Assembly (NCBI GenBank): GCA_022432975.1
Contig: CM039509.1
Location: forward strand, 22,661,432-22,725,431
Length of the DNA stretch: 64,000 nucleotides
Source: Begonia masoniana
Lineage: Eukaryota; Streptophyta; Magnoliopsida; Cucurbitales; Begoniaceae
Direction of reading: 5' to 3'
A program made the position numbers and the translations under genes. The notes below the pieces were generated by a model that searched no databases, had not been told where the DNA came from, and worked only from the letters and a program-made list of their open reading frames with translations. Positions 1 to 11,587 of the stretch are shown in pieces. Each line of letters opens with the position of its first letter. Position 1 is the first letter of the stretch.

Positions 1-131
1 GCATCTTCCGGTTACTGTTCACACTTTGCATCTTCCGGTTACTGTTCACACCATGCATCTTCCGTTTACTGTTCACACCTTGCATCTTCCGGTTACTGTT
101 CACACTTTGCATCTTCCGGTCACTGTTCACG
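1..131. repeat. 27-bp minisatellite inside LTR of element A
   Basis: About five consecutive copies start at 1, 28, 55, 82 and 109, each beginning GCATCTTCCG and containing TACTGTTCACAC. Because 27 is a multiple of three, the short open frame here (HLPVTVHT repeats) is an artefact of the repeat. Related CATCTTCCGG/CATCTACCG words recur around 3305-3500 in LTR B, so the repeat is probably a family feature of these LTRs. Confidence 0.85.
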
Positions 132-315
132 TTTTTATTCATTTCCAGTTTATGTTTATTTATTTTACTTTTATTTTATTTTATGTTATCCATTTTAAAT
201 GTCCATGAGTTTTAAAAAGTCGAAAAAAAAAATAGTTGTCCCCGTTTTCTGCAAATGTCCCGGAGTGACGGCTCGGTTCTCGGATCCCGATCGGGTCCGA
301 TTTCGGGCTGTCACA
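1..315 (+). repeat. 3' part of the 5' LTR of element A
   Basis: The LTR start lies outside the window. The end is placed at 315 (GGGCTGTCACA), because it is followed after four bases by an initiator-Met tRNA primer site (320-331) and then a gag frame. The LTR holds the 27-bp minisatellite and an A-rich stretch near 220. Confidence 0.7.
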
Positions 316-319
316 GTTA

Positions 320-331
320 TGGTATCAGAGA
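320..331 (+). other. Primer binding site of element A (tRNA-iMet)
   Basis: TGGTATCAGAGA matches the usual plant initiator-Met primer site TGGTATCAGAGC in 11 of 12 positions and lies just after the LTR end. Confidence 0.75.
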
Positions 332-480
332 GACAAGGTTTTAAAACCGATTCTGTGAAATGTCTGACTGCGCAACCCGCCTCATGAGATCGCTCCACCA
401 ACTGTAAGTGTTTAAATTCCTGTAAAAGTTTTGTTTATTAAATTAGGTTATTCTGTTATTCTTATAGGACTATCTTAGAA

Positions 481-1627
481 ATGGTGAGAGGACATCAGGA
501 AGAATCCAGTGAAAGCTCTCGGGCCATAGACCGATTGACAGAGCTGGTGGGGGTACAATCCCGCATGGTTGATCGAATGATGGCCAGAGAAGACGACAGA
601 AACAATAACCATGGAAATAACAATCGTGATAATGCACCGCGAGACAATAGTGGAGACAGATTCCGGCGACTTTAGCCACCCTCATTTGATGGGTTGTCTA
701 CAGACCCGACCCGTGCTGAAACCTGGATTCGAACTATGGAGAAGATGTTCAGTTATGCAGAAGTAGAAGACAACAAGAAGGTTACTTGTGCCACGTTCCA
801 TCTCACTGAAAGTGCTGGATTCTGGTGGGATGCAGTACAGTCGTCTACAGTGGCATTGAGCTGGGAAGGGTTCAAGGGGATTTTCTACGATAAGTACTTT
901 GACCGAGGAGTGAGAAAGGAGAAGTTACTTGAGTTTTCTTGGCTGCGACAGTATGGATCTGTGGCCGAGTATGTTCAGAAATTTGAGTCGCTATCCCGAT
1001 ATGCAACACACATGCTGGCCACTGATGAGAACAAGGTGCACCAGTTTATTCAAGGTTTAAAGATGGACCTTCTTCGAGGAATCACGACTGGAGGTTTTGA
1101 TGAGGCACCATATGTGAAAGTGGTGGCCAAGGCTTATCAACTGGAGGCCTTAGAAATAAAGTCCCAGAGACAAAGAGAACCACCAAGAGGAATTATAAGA
1201 AATACTCCTCAACAACAACAACAAAAGATTCAGAATGTGCATCCTCAACAGCAACAGAACAGGGGCATTAAAAGGCCCAATGAGACCCTTACTTACCAGG
1301 ACAAAGGGAAGAGACCTATGGGAGTTCCTCAGCTTCCTGTCTGCCCACGTTGCCAGAAGAATCATACAGGAGGCTGCAGGCTTTTTACTGGCCAATGTTT
1401 CCGGTGTGGTAAAGAAGGCCATCAAGTCCGGGATTGTCCGGTACCTGACACGAGGCCGATCGGTGCTGTGCCTAGAGTGTTTGCGATGATGGAAGATGTT
1501 GATGACGCAGCTCAGCATGCAGCGATTACAGGTACAATTTTAGTATGTGATGCACCTGCTTATGCCTTATGGGACACGGGGGCCACACATTCGTTCGTGG
1601 CAATAGACTTCGTAGTTAGACAAAAGT
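481..1627 (+). pseudogene. Broken Ty3/gypsy gag and start of protease (element A)
   Basis: Gag is the capsid/nucleocapsid precursor of a gypsy-type retrotransposon. The frame opens at ATG 481, meets an in-frame TAG at 673-675, and continues in the same frame. Visible features are a retrotransposon gag core (ETWIRTMEKMF, FWWDAVQ, FYDKYF), a Gln-rich linker, a CCHC zinc knuckle (CFRCGKEGHQVRDC) and the aspartic protease motif DTGATHSF near the end. It stops abruptly at 1627 because LTR B starts at 1628; the rest of pol is not seen in the window. The copy is inactive through a nonsense codon and a truncating insertion. Confidence 0.9.
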
Positions 1628-4257
1628 TGTAACACCCGGCATTTTTGCCATGTAATTGTTTTCCCGAAACCATTTGTGCGGGATTAACATTTATATTTAT
1701 ACAACGTATGTTTTGGTTGAGTTGTTGGAAATGTCTAGTGAAACTAAACTAATGTGTAACCAAAACAAATTAATTAGGTTAAAAGCTACTGGAAGGGTAA
1801 ATGTGGAAGTAATTAAGGTAGGTGGAAACAAACCAATGGACGAGTGCCAAGTGGCAACTTGTTGAAGAAGATATGTCTTCTCTTCCCTCCTACGTGAAAG
1901 TTTCCACTTCTCCATCTTCTCTCCCTCTGTTTTCTCTCGGCCAGGCGACAAAAGTTCACCCAAACACCTTTGATCTCCTAGGGTTTTCCTTGTTTTCTGC
2001 CTAAGGTAAACATCTCCCAATGCTAACACATTTGGACAAGCAAAAAGTATGCGTTTTGCTGAAGTTTTAGGTTAAGGTATTTAGGAGGAAACTCTCAGTT
2101 TTTGTATGGAAACACACCCACTGTTTTCTAAATGTCCGAGATGAGTTTGCTGCATATCCTGCAAACTTATTAGTTATCATATGCAGCTGTTTAATACATC
2201 TTCATGCATGCTACAGATCCGAGCATTTCAGGGGCATTCGAGCATCTGACACGACAGCAAACAGGTAAGTTCATACGTTTATGTTGGCCCTTATGGCCCT
2301 ACGACTTGGAGGTACTAGGTATGGTTTGGGTAGATAGGTTTTAGGTTATGTTTTAAGTTAAATATGTTTCCATTATATTCTGTTTCCCTGTAGTATTCAT
2401 TCTGCCATCTGTGAATGTTAGGTTTAAGTATCGCACTTATTCATGCATACACGTTTCCTGTAAAATCATGCAAATGTTTTCAGCACTGGTTTTGAAGTAA
2501 GTAAGATAAAATCTGTAATGTAATGTGCGGTTAAGTGTGGACGAGGACTGGCATCCTGTCAAGTACTCCTGTTATGTCCTGAAAGTGGCATGTACACCCT
2601 GTTGCGCCAGCTCCTCCTCCCACTTATACCTTTCCTGTCCAGTGAAATGTAATGTAAAGTAATGTTCATGTATTTGAAACGTTCATGCATAGCATATGCA
2701 TCACTGCATTTATTTCTGATGTGTCCTTACTGAGCTCTAGGCTCATAGGTGAACTCCCTGTTGTAGGTACGGATGCTCCAGATGAGGACCTTGCTCCTCA
2801 AGCTGATGAGTTGATGTAGTTGGCGGATCGAGTTCATTGTGATTGGTTGCTGCAGTCGGACCAATGTTATCCCTGTGAGATTTGTCTTTTGAAATATTAG
2901 GTCAAGTCCTGCATAGCTTTTGAGGCTTTAAAGCCAATGTGTAAGTAGTATTTTTTTATGTTTTCAAAACTCCTGTTGTGAATTCCGAAATGTAGGTCAT
3001 GTCTGTTTAGTTCTGTTGTGAATTATAAACGGTGTAAAGTTCCTTTAGGCGTTGTTTTTTTTTAAACCTCTGTATTTTTGACAGTTGCGTGTATGCTTGA
3101 AGTATTCTGGAACTGTCTGTGTTTGTTTCTCTTTTTAGGTTATGCATGGATGGTCTCGAATTTAGAGCTATCCATGCAGTTGTTTTCTTGAAATCGTCAT
3201 CTGGAATGAAGGTTTGAAACCTTTATGCCTTCTGTTTTTAAGCTCTCTGTCTATATGTCTTTCTGTCAAAAGTTGTAATTCTGCCTTTAAAACTGTCTTC
3301 CGATTTCATCTTCCGGTGGACATTTTGCTTATATCTACCGGTAAGTAATGTTTTCTTATGTTTTCACCCCTGCCGATGCCTGTTATTTTTTTGTGTAGTT
3401 TAGTCTAAGTCTAAACTTCATCTACCGATAGATACTGTACACGTTTTGTCTTATTCATATCCTCTGCTAAACAGTAATCTTTATATTTTCCATCTGCCGA
3501 TGACGTCTCACATCTTCCTATGACGTCCATCACCTTCGGCCGATTACGTTCTGTTTGTTGTTCGTTTGTCTTCCTTGTACGTGAGAAGATAATTGGCTGT
3601 TGCGGTAATGGCTTGTTAAATCACTCTTGGTTGCAAAGAGCTTCTGTTTAGAAAGGTATGAAACTTCTGGTTTCTCTAGGTTTTTCTTGTTTCCACTCTT
3701 GTCTTCCTTGTGCGCTCGATTTCGCACCTAATTGATCGCAAAGACCTCTCGCGGGGATAAGGTAATACACGTGATTGGTGTGTTTGGGTGTATGAATACT
3801 TGTTGGTGAAACAATTCCTGTTGCACTCTTCGATCAATTGCCACGTTCTCCCACAGGATATGGTACGAGCTTGCATCGGTATCCACGTCGCACCTCCTTT
3901 CGTCTTCGTACTTCCATCCCTAAAGGTACAACCACTTGCTTTTTGACACGTAACCTCCCACTATCATTCAACCATTGCAGCTTGTAAGGCGGGGCTGGTT
4001 TCAACAACGTAACAATCCAATTCCTCCACGCATATAAGCCACTGGCCACAGTGGTACAACTTCCCCCCCCCGTACGCTATGACGCTCACACTTTGTCTTT
4101 CCGTGGCAACCGGTGGGAAATATTTTCTCCGCTGCACCTTATCTCTTCCGTCTCCTTTATACTGCGCACATCAAGGGCACGTCGTGCAACCAAAAGGAAG
4201 GTCTCCCGTGGCAGCTTCCTACCTCCTCATCATCCGTGGAAACATACTTCCAATGAC
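1628..4257 (+). mobile_element. Long LTR (element B) inserted in gag of A, cut by gap
   Basis: It starts TGTAACACCC exactly where the gag frame is broken; AAAGT (1623-1627) would be the left target duplication. The internal order resembles the large LTRs further right: a TACTGAGC...GGTGAACTCC segment near 2730-2760, TTTAGAGCTATCCATGCAGT near 3163-3180, and CATCTTCCGG repeats near 3305-3540. No coding sequence is visible. The far end is lost in or beyond the N gap, so I cannot say whether B is a solo LTR or a full element. Confidence 0.6.
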
Positions 4258-4357
4258 NNNNNNNNNNNNNNNNNNNNNNNNNNNNNNNNNNNNNNNNNNN
4301 NNNNNNNNNNNNNNNNNNNNNNNNNNNNNNNNNNNNNNNNNNNNNNNNNNNNNNNNN
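4258..4357. other. Assembly gap (100 N)
   Basis: Exactly 100 N, the conventional size for a gap of unknown length. Open frames that run across it are meaningless. Confidence 0.99.
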
Positions 4358-4480
4358 AGGCACTTCGGTGCGACGAAAATATGGCAATTCGGTGCACGAA
4401 CAAATATGGCACTTCGGTGCCGGCAAATGGCAATGCGGTGACGGCAAATATGGCACTGGGCACGGCAACATTGGTTGTCG
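4358..4480. repeat. Degenerate tandem repeat abutting the gap
   Basis: About four imperfect units of the form TATGGCA-CTTCGGTGC-CGGCAAA sit immediately after the N run. The assembly probably broke in a longer array of this repeat. Confidence 0.6.
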
Positions 4481-5100
4481 GGTTGTTGTTGTTTGTTGGT
4501 TAAGTGCTTGAGTATTGTGGAAGTGGTGTGGTGTGCGTTGTGTTGTTTATATTAGTCTTCATTACTTTTTTTTTTTTTTTTTTGGTTGCTGGTTTTAAGA
4601 AGTAAGTGGTTTAGTTGTTTTACTTAGTTGGTTAGTGCATGTTCTGGTGCACGTAGTGTCTCATATGTAGTCTTCTATTTAAATTTGCTGAAATTATTCA
4701 ATAAATTATCTCATTGAAAATCAATTCTTGTGCATCTTATTTTGTTAATATTAACAGCTTCTTAGAAAGATGAAACTAAAAAAAAAAATCCAACCTTAGC
4801 AAGACAATTTCAAGCAAATACGCATTATTTTTCGTAATTGGCTAGAATTAATCTACCAATTTACGTGTTTTAATGATATCCACCGGCACCCAACGATGAA
4901 CTTTTTCTCAGTGATTTGATTGAGAAGTATCTCTCTGTCGAAACCGCCATTTTCGACATGTTGAAACTTTTACTTTCATGAACAAAAAGTAGGACGGTAG
5001 TTTATGAAATGGGCAGTGATCGAGAGACCGAATTAAAATGTTTTTACCCATCAATAGAACTGAAAAAATAAACATTACAAACCATGTTAGCTCTGAGCTG
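4481..5100. other. No gene seen
   Basis: AT-rich sequence with a T homopolymer near 4567-4582. I find no coding similarity, including none that would supply the next exon of the phosphatase gene at 5104-5350. Confidence 0.5.
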
Positions 5101-5103
5101 CAC

Positions 5104-5350
5104 CTGGGTTTTCATGGCTAAGTACAGTAGACATAACCCTGACGGAGTTGACGTCTTGTTGAGGCCCCCAGTCCGTCCAGGCCTTCTCGCCGAAGTGCAG
5201 GTCGGCGAAGAGAGCGATCTTGAATGGCTCGCCTTGCCGAAACTGGCGGAGACTCGCCGGCGACTGTCGGACAGCGAGGGTGATGACGGTATGGAAAAAG
5301 AACGAGACCTGAGCGAGACAAAGGGACAAAATCGTCAATTTGCTTCGCAT
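5104..5350 (-). pseudogene. First exon of a purple acid phosphatase (PAP16/PAP28 type)
   Basis: The frame from ATG 5350 encodes a hydrophobic N-terminus ([20 protein letters not shown]...), consistent with a secretion signal. It continues into [19 protein letters not shown] and then [13 protein letters not shown]. The ADLHFGE segment is the first metal-ligand region of metallophosphoesterases, and the flanks match plant purple acid phosphatases of the PAP16/PAP28/29 group, which are secreted or vacuolar metallo-phosphatases. The exon ends at 5104 at a donor-like CCCAG|GTGCAG, which fits the family exon border. No later exon is visible on the minus strand before the gap at 4357, so either a very long, TE-filled intron follows or this is an orphan fragment. 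Confidence 0.75.
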
Positions 5351-5399
5351 TGTCGGGAAATCAAATACGATGTGGTTAATATTTTTCGCTCTCAACGGG

Positions 5400-8314
5400 A
5401 TTTGATTTTCCGAAGGTTTTATCTAACCTGCATATAGTAGTAAATAACTGAAATGCCCTTCCAACTCACATCAAATTGACGTCGACTTTTATTTGCAGAC
5501 TAGCCCATGTTGTTTTACGTAATTAGGCTAGCTATTACTTTATAGTTCATACAATTACACATTCAGGCATTGTCCTAAATTATAAAATTTTCAAAATAAA
5601 CGGAATATTATATATTAAATTGAGCATTAAGTAGTGGATTAAGTTATTTTTTGGGTTTATTTTGTGTAACATTGTTTAATAAATTAGTTAATGTGATGTT
5701 TTTTATTTTTAAAATCAGAATAAATATTCTTCAAAATAAATAAAATAATAAGTTTTGAAAAGATTAAATTCTTAGTTATTGTCAAATCTCAGTTATTGTA
5801 GTCCCTATTTTGTCATAATATTTGCTTTGTCAAATCTAAATTTATTAACGATGACATTGACTTTTTAAATACAATTAAATTTAAATAAGTTAAAATAAGA
5901 GAAATTGCTAGAAATAGACGAAAATTAAATAATTAATAAACAATATTAGTTTAAAAAGAATATTGAAGCAAGTTATTTGGTATATTCTATGGACAATGGA
6001 TTTATAGTTTTATCCGTAGCATATTCTTTAGCAATAATCTTTCTTTATTTAACCGTGAAATTACATGCCTTTATAATATAAAGTTGAAAAATTTAACATT
6101 ATAGTTTGTCACTTATCTCCTGGTTTTTTTTTTTGTTACGTGGAATTATATTGTGTCGTTCAACTTATACGTACGTGTTTTTCCTTTTCTTTCTTTTTGT
6201 TCTTGTAGTGATGATATTTAAACATTTTTACAATCATTTTGTTGCTCATAGCTTATTATTGTATTTCGATATTAATTCATATTAGTCGTGGTCAACATAT
6301 TTAATGTATGATAAACCTTGTGTTATAATATAATCTAATGGTGCCTTTTTCTTTTGGGCTTTGGGAGCTAACCTTGATCTGGTTTGGAGATTTTTGTTCG
6401 GCTGAAGAATACTTTTCTGTTCTAGTTTCTCAAATTTGCAACGGGAGTCCTTTTGTTCAGATTGGTGATGCAATTATTAAAATTTGTAAGGTTTATAAGA
6501 TAAATTAAAACTCATATAACAAAAGTTCCAATAAATCAAATTAAATATGTTAAAAATTGAAGGATGATTGGAAAAAGAAAAGCGCGGTTAAACAATGATA
6601 TCGAAATTTACGTGAAAAAATATTTTGAAAAAAAATTATGAGAAGAATAGAAATTCAATAAAATCAAAAATCAAATTACAACAATGTCACTGGGTTTTGC
6701 AATTCAAACGTCAATATATAAGAAAACCACAAAACCTAATATTAAAATATGGATTTGACTTGATCCAATTAAAATTCGGTTTATATTGAAATCTAACAAA
6801 ATACACAAAGCTTTTAACTCTAATTAAATATATAAAAACACTTAAACTCGATGGCAAGTGATCGTGCAAACATATTTCACAATCATCGTTAATACCTGGT
6901 TGTGCTTAACCAATTATGATAAATTATATTATATTATATTATGTAAATTTTTTTAACGGAACGATGTGATCGCATATCGTTTTTGTCAACAATAAGTAGA
7001 GTTAAGCAACTTCCTATAGCCATAAACAAGGGCATAACTCTGTCAAAATTCAAATGTCTTTTTGCTTATTATTGATAAATCTAAGTCATTAAATTCGTAA
7101 TCTATGATTTTTATTTAGTCAACGCATCATTAATTTTAAATAATTCACTCAATAAATATATTATGATAAACTCTCTTTTTAATCCAATTAAGATAGAGTT
7201 ACACCCTAGATTGTAATCGAAACCTGTACACTCAATTCCTAATTTTAAGAATTGAAACTTAACCTAGTCGGTTTAAAATTAAATCGAAAATGGAGCCTCG
7301 TATTTTTTTTTTAATTCCATTTCATGCCCATTTGGGTTCGGTTTTGGCTCGAATTCGGCCAATAATTCTTCAAAAAAGACAAAATAAATAAATAAATAAT
7401 TTCATAATTTTGTTTTGTTTGCTTCGTACCAATACGCAAATCTAAATTCGACAGTTCAACTGGGTTTAGCTCGTTCCAACCAAACCAGACCCTACTTTAG
7501 TCATTATATTATATCACTAAATAAATACAATATCATCAAATGGGTTACCTCCATGTCAATGTATCTACCTAATGACATTAATTGAACTAGAATTAGAAGA
7601 GTAATGTTTTATCTTACAAAATTAAATCCCAAGCAATTATATTTATAAGTCTCCCTTTCTATTTATTAGTTTGACATTTTTATATAAAATCACAAATAGT
7701 TATATTTTAATGAGTAATTATCAAAATAGACTACGAAGTATAAGAGTATTTTTAAATGAAATCTTAAACTTTTAATTTTGTTAATTGACACTTCATAGCT
7801 TGAAGTGTGATGATATTATTATTTGTTTGATAAAATAAAAAATTTTAGGCGTCAGTTTAAATGTACTCTGAATCCGTTTTGATAATTACCTTATTTTGAT
7901 ATATCTGGTATGATTAATTTTTTATATGTATAAATCAACTAAATTACACGTCGAATTATTGTTCTATGTATCCAACACAACAACTCATAACCCAAAAAAA
8001 AAAAAAGTGATTGAAATGGTATTATAATATAATTATGGGTCTAGAATTAGATGATAAAGAATGAGAACTTTACTACATTTTTTAAATTATCAATAAAGCG
8101 TTACTTAAATTATTGGAGTTAAGTAGCATTCAAAGGGCATATTAGTCAATATGAGGAAACAGGCAAACAACCAACAATTTAGTCTTGTCTCCTAGGACGG
8201 GTACCTTCTAGATGATGACGCTTTTCCATAGATCCACGTGTCTACCAACACCTTTGAATAGTGAAGGCTATTTCGTAATTTCATTTACGTTGATCTTTTT
8301 GACGTTAATTTTGA
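5400..8314. other. AT-rich intergenic DNA
   Basis: Long AT-rich stretch with only short, incoherent open frames and no domain I recognise. I see no RNA gene. Confidence 0.6.
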
Positions 8315-8323
8315 TTTCTAACA

Positions 8324-8971
8324 GGTAAAGTGTAATTTGGCCCCTACAACTAGGTGAAATAGGTAATTTACATCGTAAACTTGGGTAAAGTGTAATTTGG
8401 CCACTACAATTAGGTGAAATGAGCAATTTACACCGTAAACTTGAATAATATGCAAGAACAACCTTAACGTATTGATAATGGGCAATATGGCCCCTACCGT
8501 CATATTTTCCATCAAAAAGTAATATTTTTTCACTTGTTCATTTTTTTTCTTGAAATGTCCCTCACTGGACCGAATCGAACCGGACTGGTTCGACTAATTG
8601 CACTTTGATTTTTTATTTTTTTTTTAATTCTATTCATTTCTCTTCTCTTTTCTGAAAAATAGGATTTTAAAAAAATAAATAAATAAGAGTGGAATTAGCT
8701 GAACCTGTCTGATCCGGTTCGGTCCAGTGAGGGGCATTTCGGAAAAAAAAAATTGAATAAGTGAAAAAATGTTATTTTTTGATAGAAAATATGACGGTAG
8801 GGGCCATATTATCCATTATCAATACATTAAGGTTGTTCTTGCCTATTATTCAAGTTTACGGTGTAAATTGCCCATTTCACCTAGTTGTAGGGGCCTAATT
8901 ACACTTTACCCAAGTTTACGGTGTAAATTGCTTATTTCACTTAGTTGTAGATGACAAATTGCACTTTATCC
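8324..8971. mobile_element. Mutator-type MITE with long terminal inverted repeats
   Basis: The ends are inverted: GGTAAAGTGTAATTTGG on the left and the complement of GGATAAAGTGCAATTTG on the right. The inverted arms extend about 260 bp each, with only AT-rich DNA between. The left arm itself holds two copies of an AAAGTGTAATTTGG...AGGTGAAAT module. Flanks give a 9-bp target duplication with one mismatch, TTTCTAACA (8315-8323) and TTTCTAATA (8972-8980), typical of Mutator elements. There is no transposase, so it is non-autonomous. The two opposing short frames (8318-8533 minus, 8769-8954 plus) are the two arms, not genes. Confidence 0.85.
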
Positions 8972-9314
8972 TTTCTAATAATATAATAAAAGCTGATTAT
9001 TACGTTTTAGCCCCACGTCGACGACGCTGACGGCTGACCCCTTGCCTTAGATATTTCCACGTGCATGCTATCCACTTCTCAAATTATAAAAAAAGAATTT
9101 CTATATTTTTTAATTATAAAAACTAATAATAGAAAATAATTTTTCATGTAATCAAAGACTTTTAATTTCTCTTTTATTTTGATCTTTAAAGTTAATGATT
9201 TTGTTTATATTAATATTTTATTTTCTGTAATACATGTAATAATTATGTATAATGGTAATTAAAGGGAAAAGAAGGGGGGAAAGTTAATAAAAATGAAAAA
9301 TAAATAAATAACGG

Positions 9315-9447
9315 TTTTTTTATTTTTTATTTTTTATTTTTTATTTTTTATTTTTTATTTTTTATTTTTTATTTTTTATTTTTTATTTTTTATTTTTTAT
9401 TTTTTATTTTTTATTTTTTATTTTTTATTTTTTATTTTTTATTTTTT
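9315..9447. repeat. (ATTTTTT)n microsatellite
   Basis: About 19 copies of a 7-bp T-rich unit. It is 7 bp like the plant telomere repeat but has no G, so it is simple AT-rich DNA. Confidence 0.95.
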
Positions 9448-9645
9448 TCGATCCAGAAGTCGGAACGACGGAACTTGCCTTATAAGAAGGTTTTTCGTTT
9501 AACTTTGCGATTCCTTTCCTCAGAGTATGAATCTGCCCTTTCCGCTGCCGTTTTGATTGTCCCTGCCAAGAAATCTTCACACACATTCCCTATTTTGTTT
9601 CCTAAAGCTGGGGGTTTCCATTATTGGCCCTGTTCTTTAGCTTAA
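9448..9645 (+). promoter_or_regulatory. Possible promoter/5' leader interrupted by element C
   Basis: A TATA-like CTTATAAGAAG (9479-9489) is followed by pyrimidine-rich sequence up to 9645, where element C begins. The matching right flank (22250-22350) is also pyrimidine-rich and leads to an ATG at 22351. This looks like one 5' leader split by the insertion, but I do not recognise the gene. Confidence 0.35.
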
Positions 9646-9933
9646 TGTCATGGAAGGGGCCTCCTGCACAGCTGGGTTGCCAGGAAGAAGCTCAGTAAAC
9701 ACAGGTGAGCCCAAGCCCAAAGGTTACAAGCTGCTTACGTGTCCAGGCTGTTAGGAAGAGAGCACATAAAACCAGCAGGAAGGGGGTGTGAGAAAGTGTG
9801 AATTGAATTGTCTGTTTTCTTATTTATTTTCTCTTTATCGTTTTCCAGTAGTTTATCTCTTTCATTTCCTTCTGTAAACGCTTGTGAGAATTACATAGGA
9901 GTATTTTCTATCAAAACCAGCATTCTCACAACA
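9646..9933 (+). repeat. Left LTR of element C (288 bp)
   Basis: TG...CA ends. A TATA-like CATAAAA near 9762-9768 is a candidate promoter. It nearly matches 21962-22249, and the reverse complement of 62239-62526 is a third LTR of the same length. Confidence 0.9.
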
Positions 9934-9934
9934 G

Positions 9935-9946
9935 TGGTATCAGAGC
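9935..9946 (+). other. Primer binding site of element C (tRNA-iMet)
   Basis: TGGTATCAGAGC, a full 12-base match to the usual plant iMet primer site, one base after the LTR end. Confidence 0.92.
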
Positions 9947-9961
9947 AGCTACGATCAGAGA

Positions 9962-11587
9962 ATGACGGAGACCAGAGCAGCCACAATGGGAGGGATGGCT
10001 GAAACGAGAGCAAAATCAATTGAAGAAATGATGGCAGAGTCAACAGCACAGCCGGATGCGATTTTATCCACGGTTACAAAATTAGCTCAGTCTCAGTTGA
10101 TCACTGCCGCAGAGATGGCGCCGACTCTCCAGCAATCAACCGAATCTGGACAGGAGAAATATGTGGGAACCTATTTTTGGCGACAACAGCAAGCGGGGGA
10201 AGATTCATCTCTACCTCCTTCCAGCGCACCAGTCGAAGCAGCTGAATCGGGGCCGAGGGCAGCCGTAATCGGAGAGCAAGGACAGAAGCAGCCTGTACAC
10301 AGTGCCCCATCCCTGCCATTTTACACAAAACCTCAGCCCTCTCTTTTTCCTCCGTTTGAGTCTCCCGTTCCTTTTCAATCTTCGCCACTGCAGCAGTCTT
10401 ATCATTCACCTTATGATCAGCATCAGACATCTCACAATTATGCCCCATCGACCTCTTCTCTTTCCGCCAACTCTGCCTCTGATCTGACTCTGAGTTTCAA
10501 TTCTCAGCACTCGTCCGAGCAATATGCTCCATTTGGATCCTCCATTTCGCATGTATACGAGGACCCCTATGAGAATGCTGTGAAATTTAATCAGGGTAGT
10601 GGATTTATTGATGTTAAATATGGAAGTTACAATCAAAGCAAATCTGATTTTGGTTTGGATCTGTACGGGAGGAGGATGGACAATGGTGTGACCCGTTATG
10701 AATCTAGTTATGATGATGGCTATAGGGACAGCGTGTTTGCTTACCAAGGGGGTAAGGTTGAGCCATATGGAGCTCGTGGTACGTCCCCCAACTCTTCGAC
10801 GTGGACTGGATTTGATGATTATGGGAGGCCAATCAGTTTTCCTGCTGGAGAAGATCCTTCCAGTGGTTCAAACAAGATTGTGCGAGCAACTCCAAAAGCA
10901 GATACTCAGAAAGACTTAAAGGGCGAGATTAAAAAATTTAGTTTAGCTGGAGATAATTCGAGTAGTGACTTGGATACGTTAGAATCGGAGGAGGATGCAG
11001 CAAGCGGAGAATCGGAGTATGAGGTAGACATGGATAAAGACGAACTAGACGATGTGGTTTGTGAGGGAGATGCTCCGGTAGAAACCGTGGCCGAAACCGA
11101 AAAGGAAACTCACTTGCTTGCAATGTTTAAGATGGATTGGAGGTACATTAAGCCTGAACACTTGTACATGATGTTGAGTTCGTTTCTTCCAAAAGGTGGA
11201 CAAATTTTGTGTGTATCAATTTATCCATCTGAGATTGGACTACAGCGGATGAAAGAGGAAAAAGTTCATGGTCGGGTTGGTTTATTTGATGATGAAGAAG
11301 AAAAAAATGTGGAGGAGGATGGTGGTGAGATCGATGATGAGATATCGCGTTCTTATGAGTTGAGTAGACTAAGGTACTACTATGTTGTGGTAGAATGTGA
11401 TTCGGTTGCCACAGCTGACCATCTCTATAAAACTTGTGACGGAGTTGAGTTTGAAAGATCATCTAATGTTCTTCATTTGAGATTTATTCCTGACTCAGTG
11501 GATCTCAGGCACCCACCAAGGGACATTGCTACTCAGGCACCAGGAGACTATGAAGCTATAGATTTCCATACTTCTACCCTGCAAAAG
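9962..11587 (+). CDS. Chimeric ORF, part 1: gag start + FREE1-like + ESF1-like
   Basis: The ATG lies 15 bases after the primer site. Residues 1 to about 110 (ETRAATMGGMAETRAKSIEE...) look like a leftover gag N-terminus. Residues about 115-326 resemble the Pro/Ser/Gln/Tyr-rich N-terminal half of plant FREE1/FYVE1, an ESCRT-associated endosomal sorting protein: HSPYDQHQT, YQGGKVEPYGARGT, FDDYGR, KIVRATPKAD. The lipid-binding FYVE finger is not included. Residues about 327-542 match the plant pre-rRNA processing factor ESF1 of the nucleolus: an acidic stretch, LYMMLSSFLPKGGQ, YPSEIGLQRMKEE, YELSRLRYYYVVVECDS, HPPRDIAT. No introns interrupt these parts, suggesting capture from spliced RNA. The frame was cut at 11587 by element E; the downstream half continues in the same frame at 19990. 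Function as a protein is unproven. Confidence 0.85.

Noticed and set aside
4051..4503. 150-codon frame across the gap
   Set aside because: A third of it is N; no similarity on either side.
9315..9447. Interstitial telomere repeat
   Set aside because: The unit is 7 bp but lacks G entirely.
9962..11587. A genuine host ESF1 or FREE1 gene
   Set aside because: It lies directly after a retroelement primer site, lacks the FYVE domain and most of ESF1, and joins two unrelated proteins in one exon inside matching LTRs.
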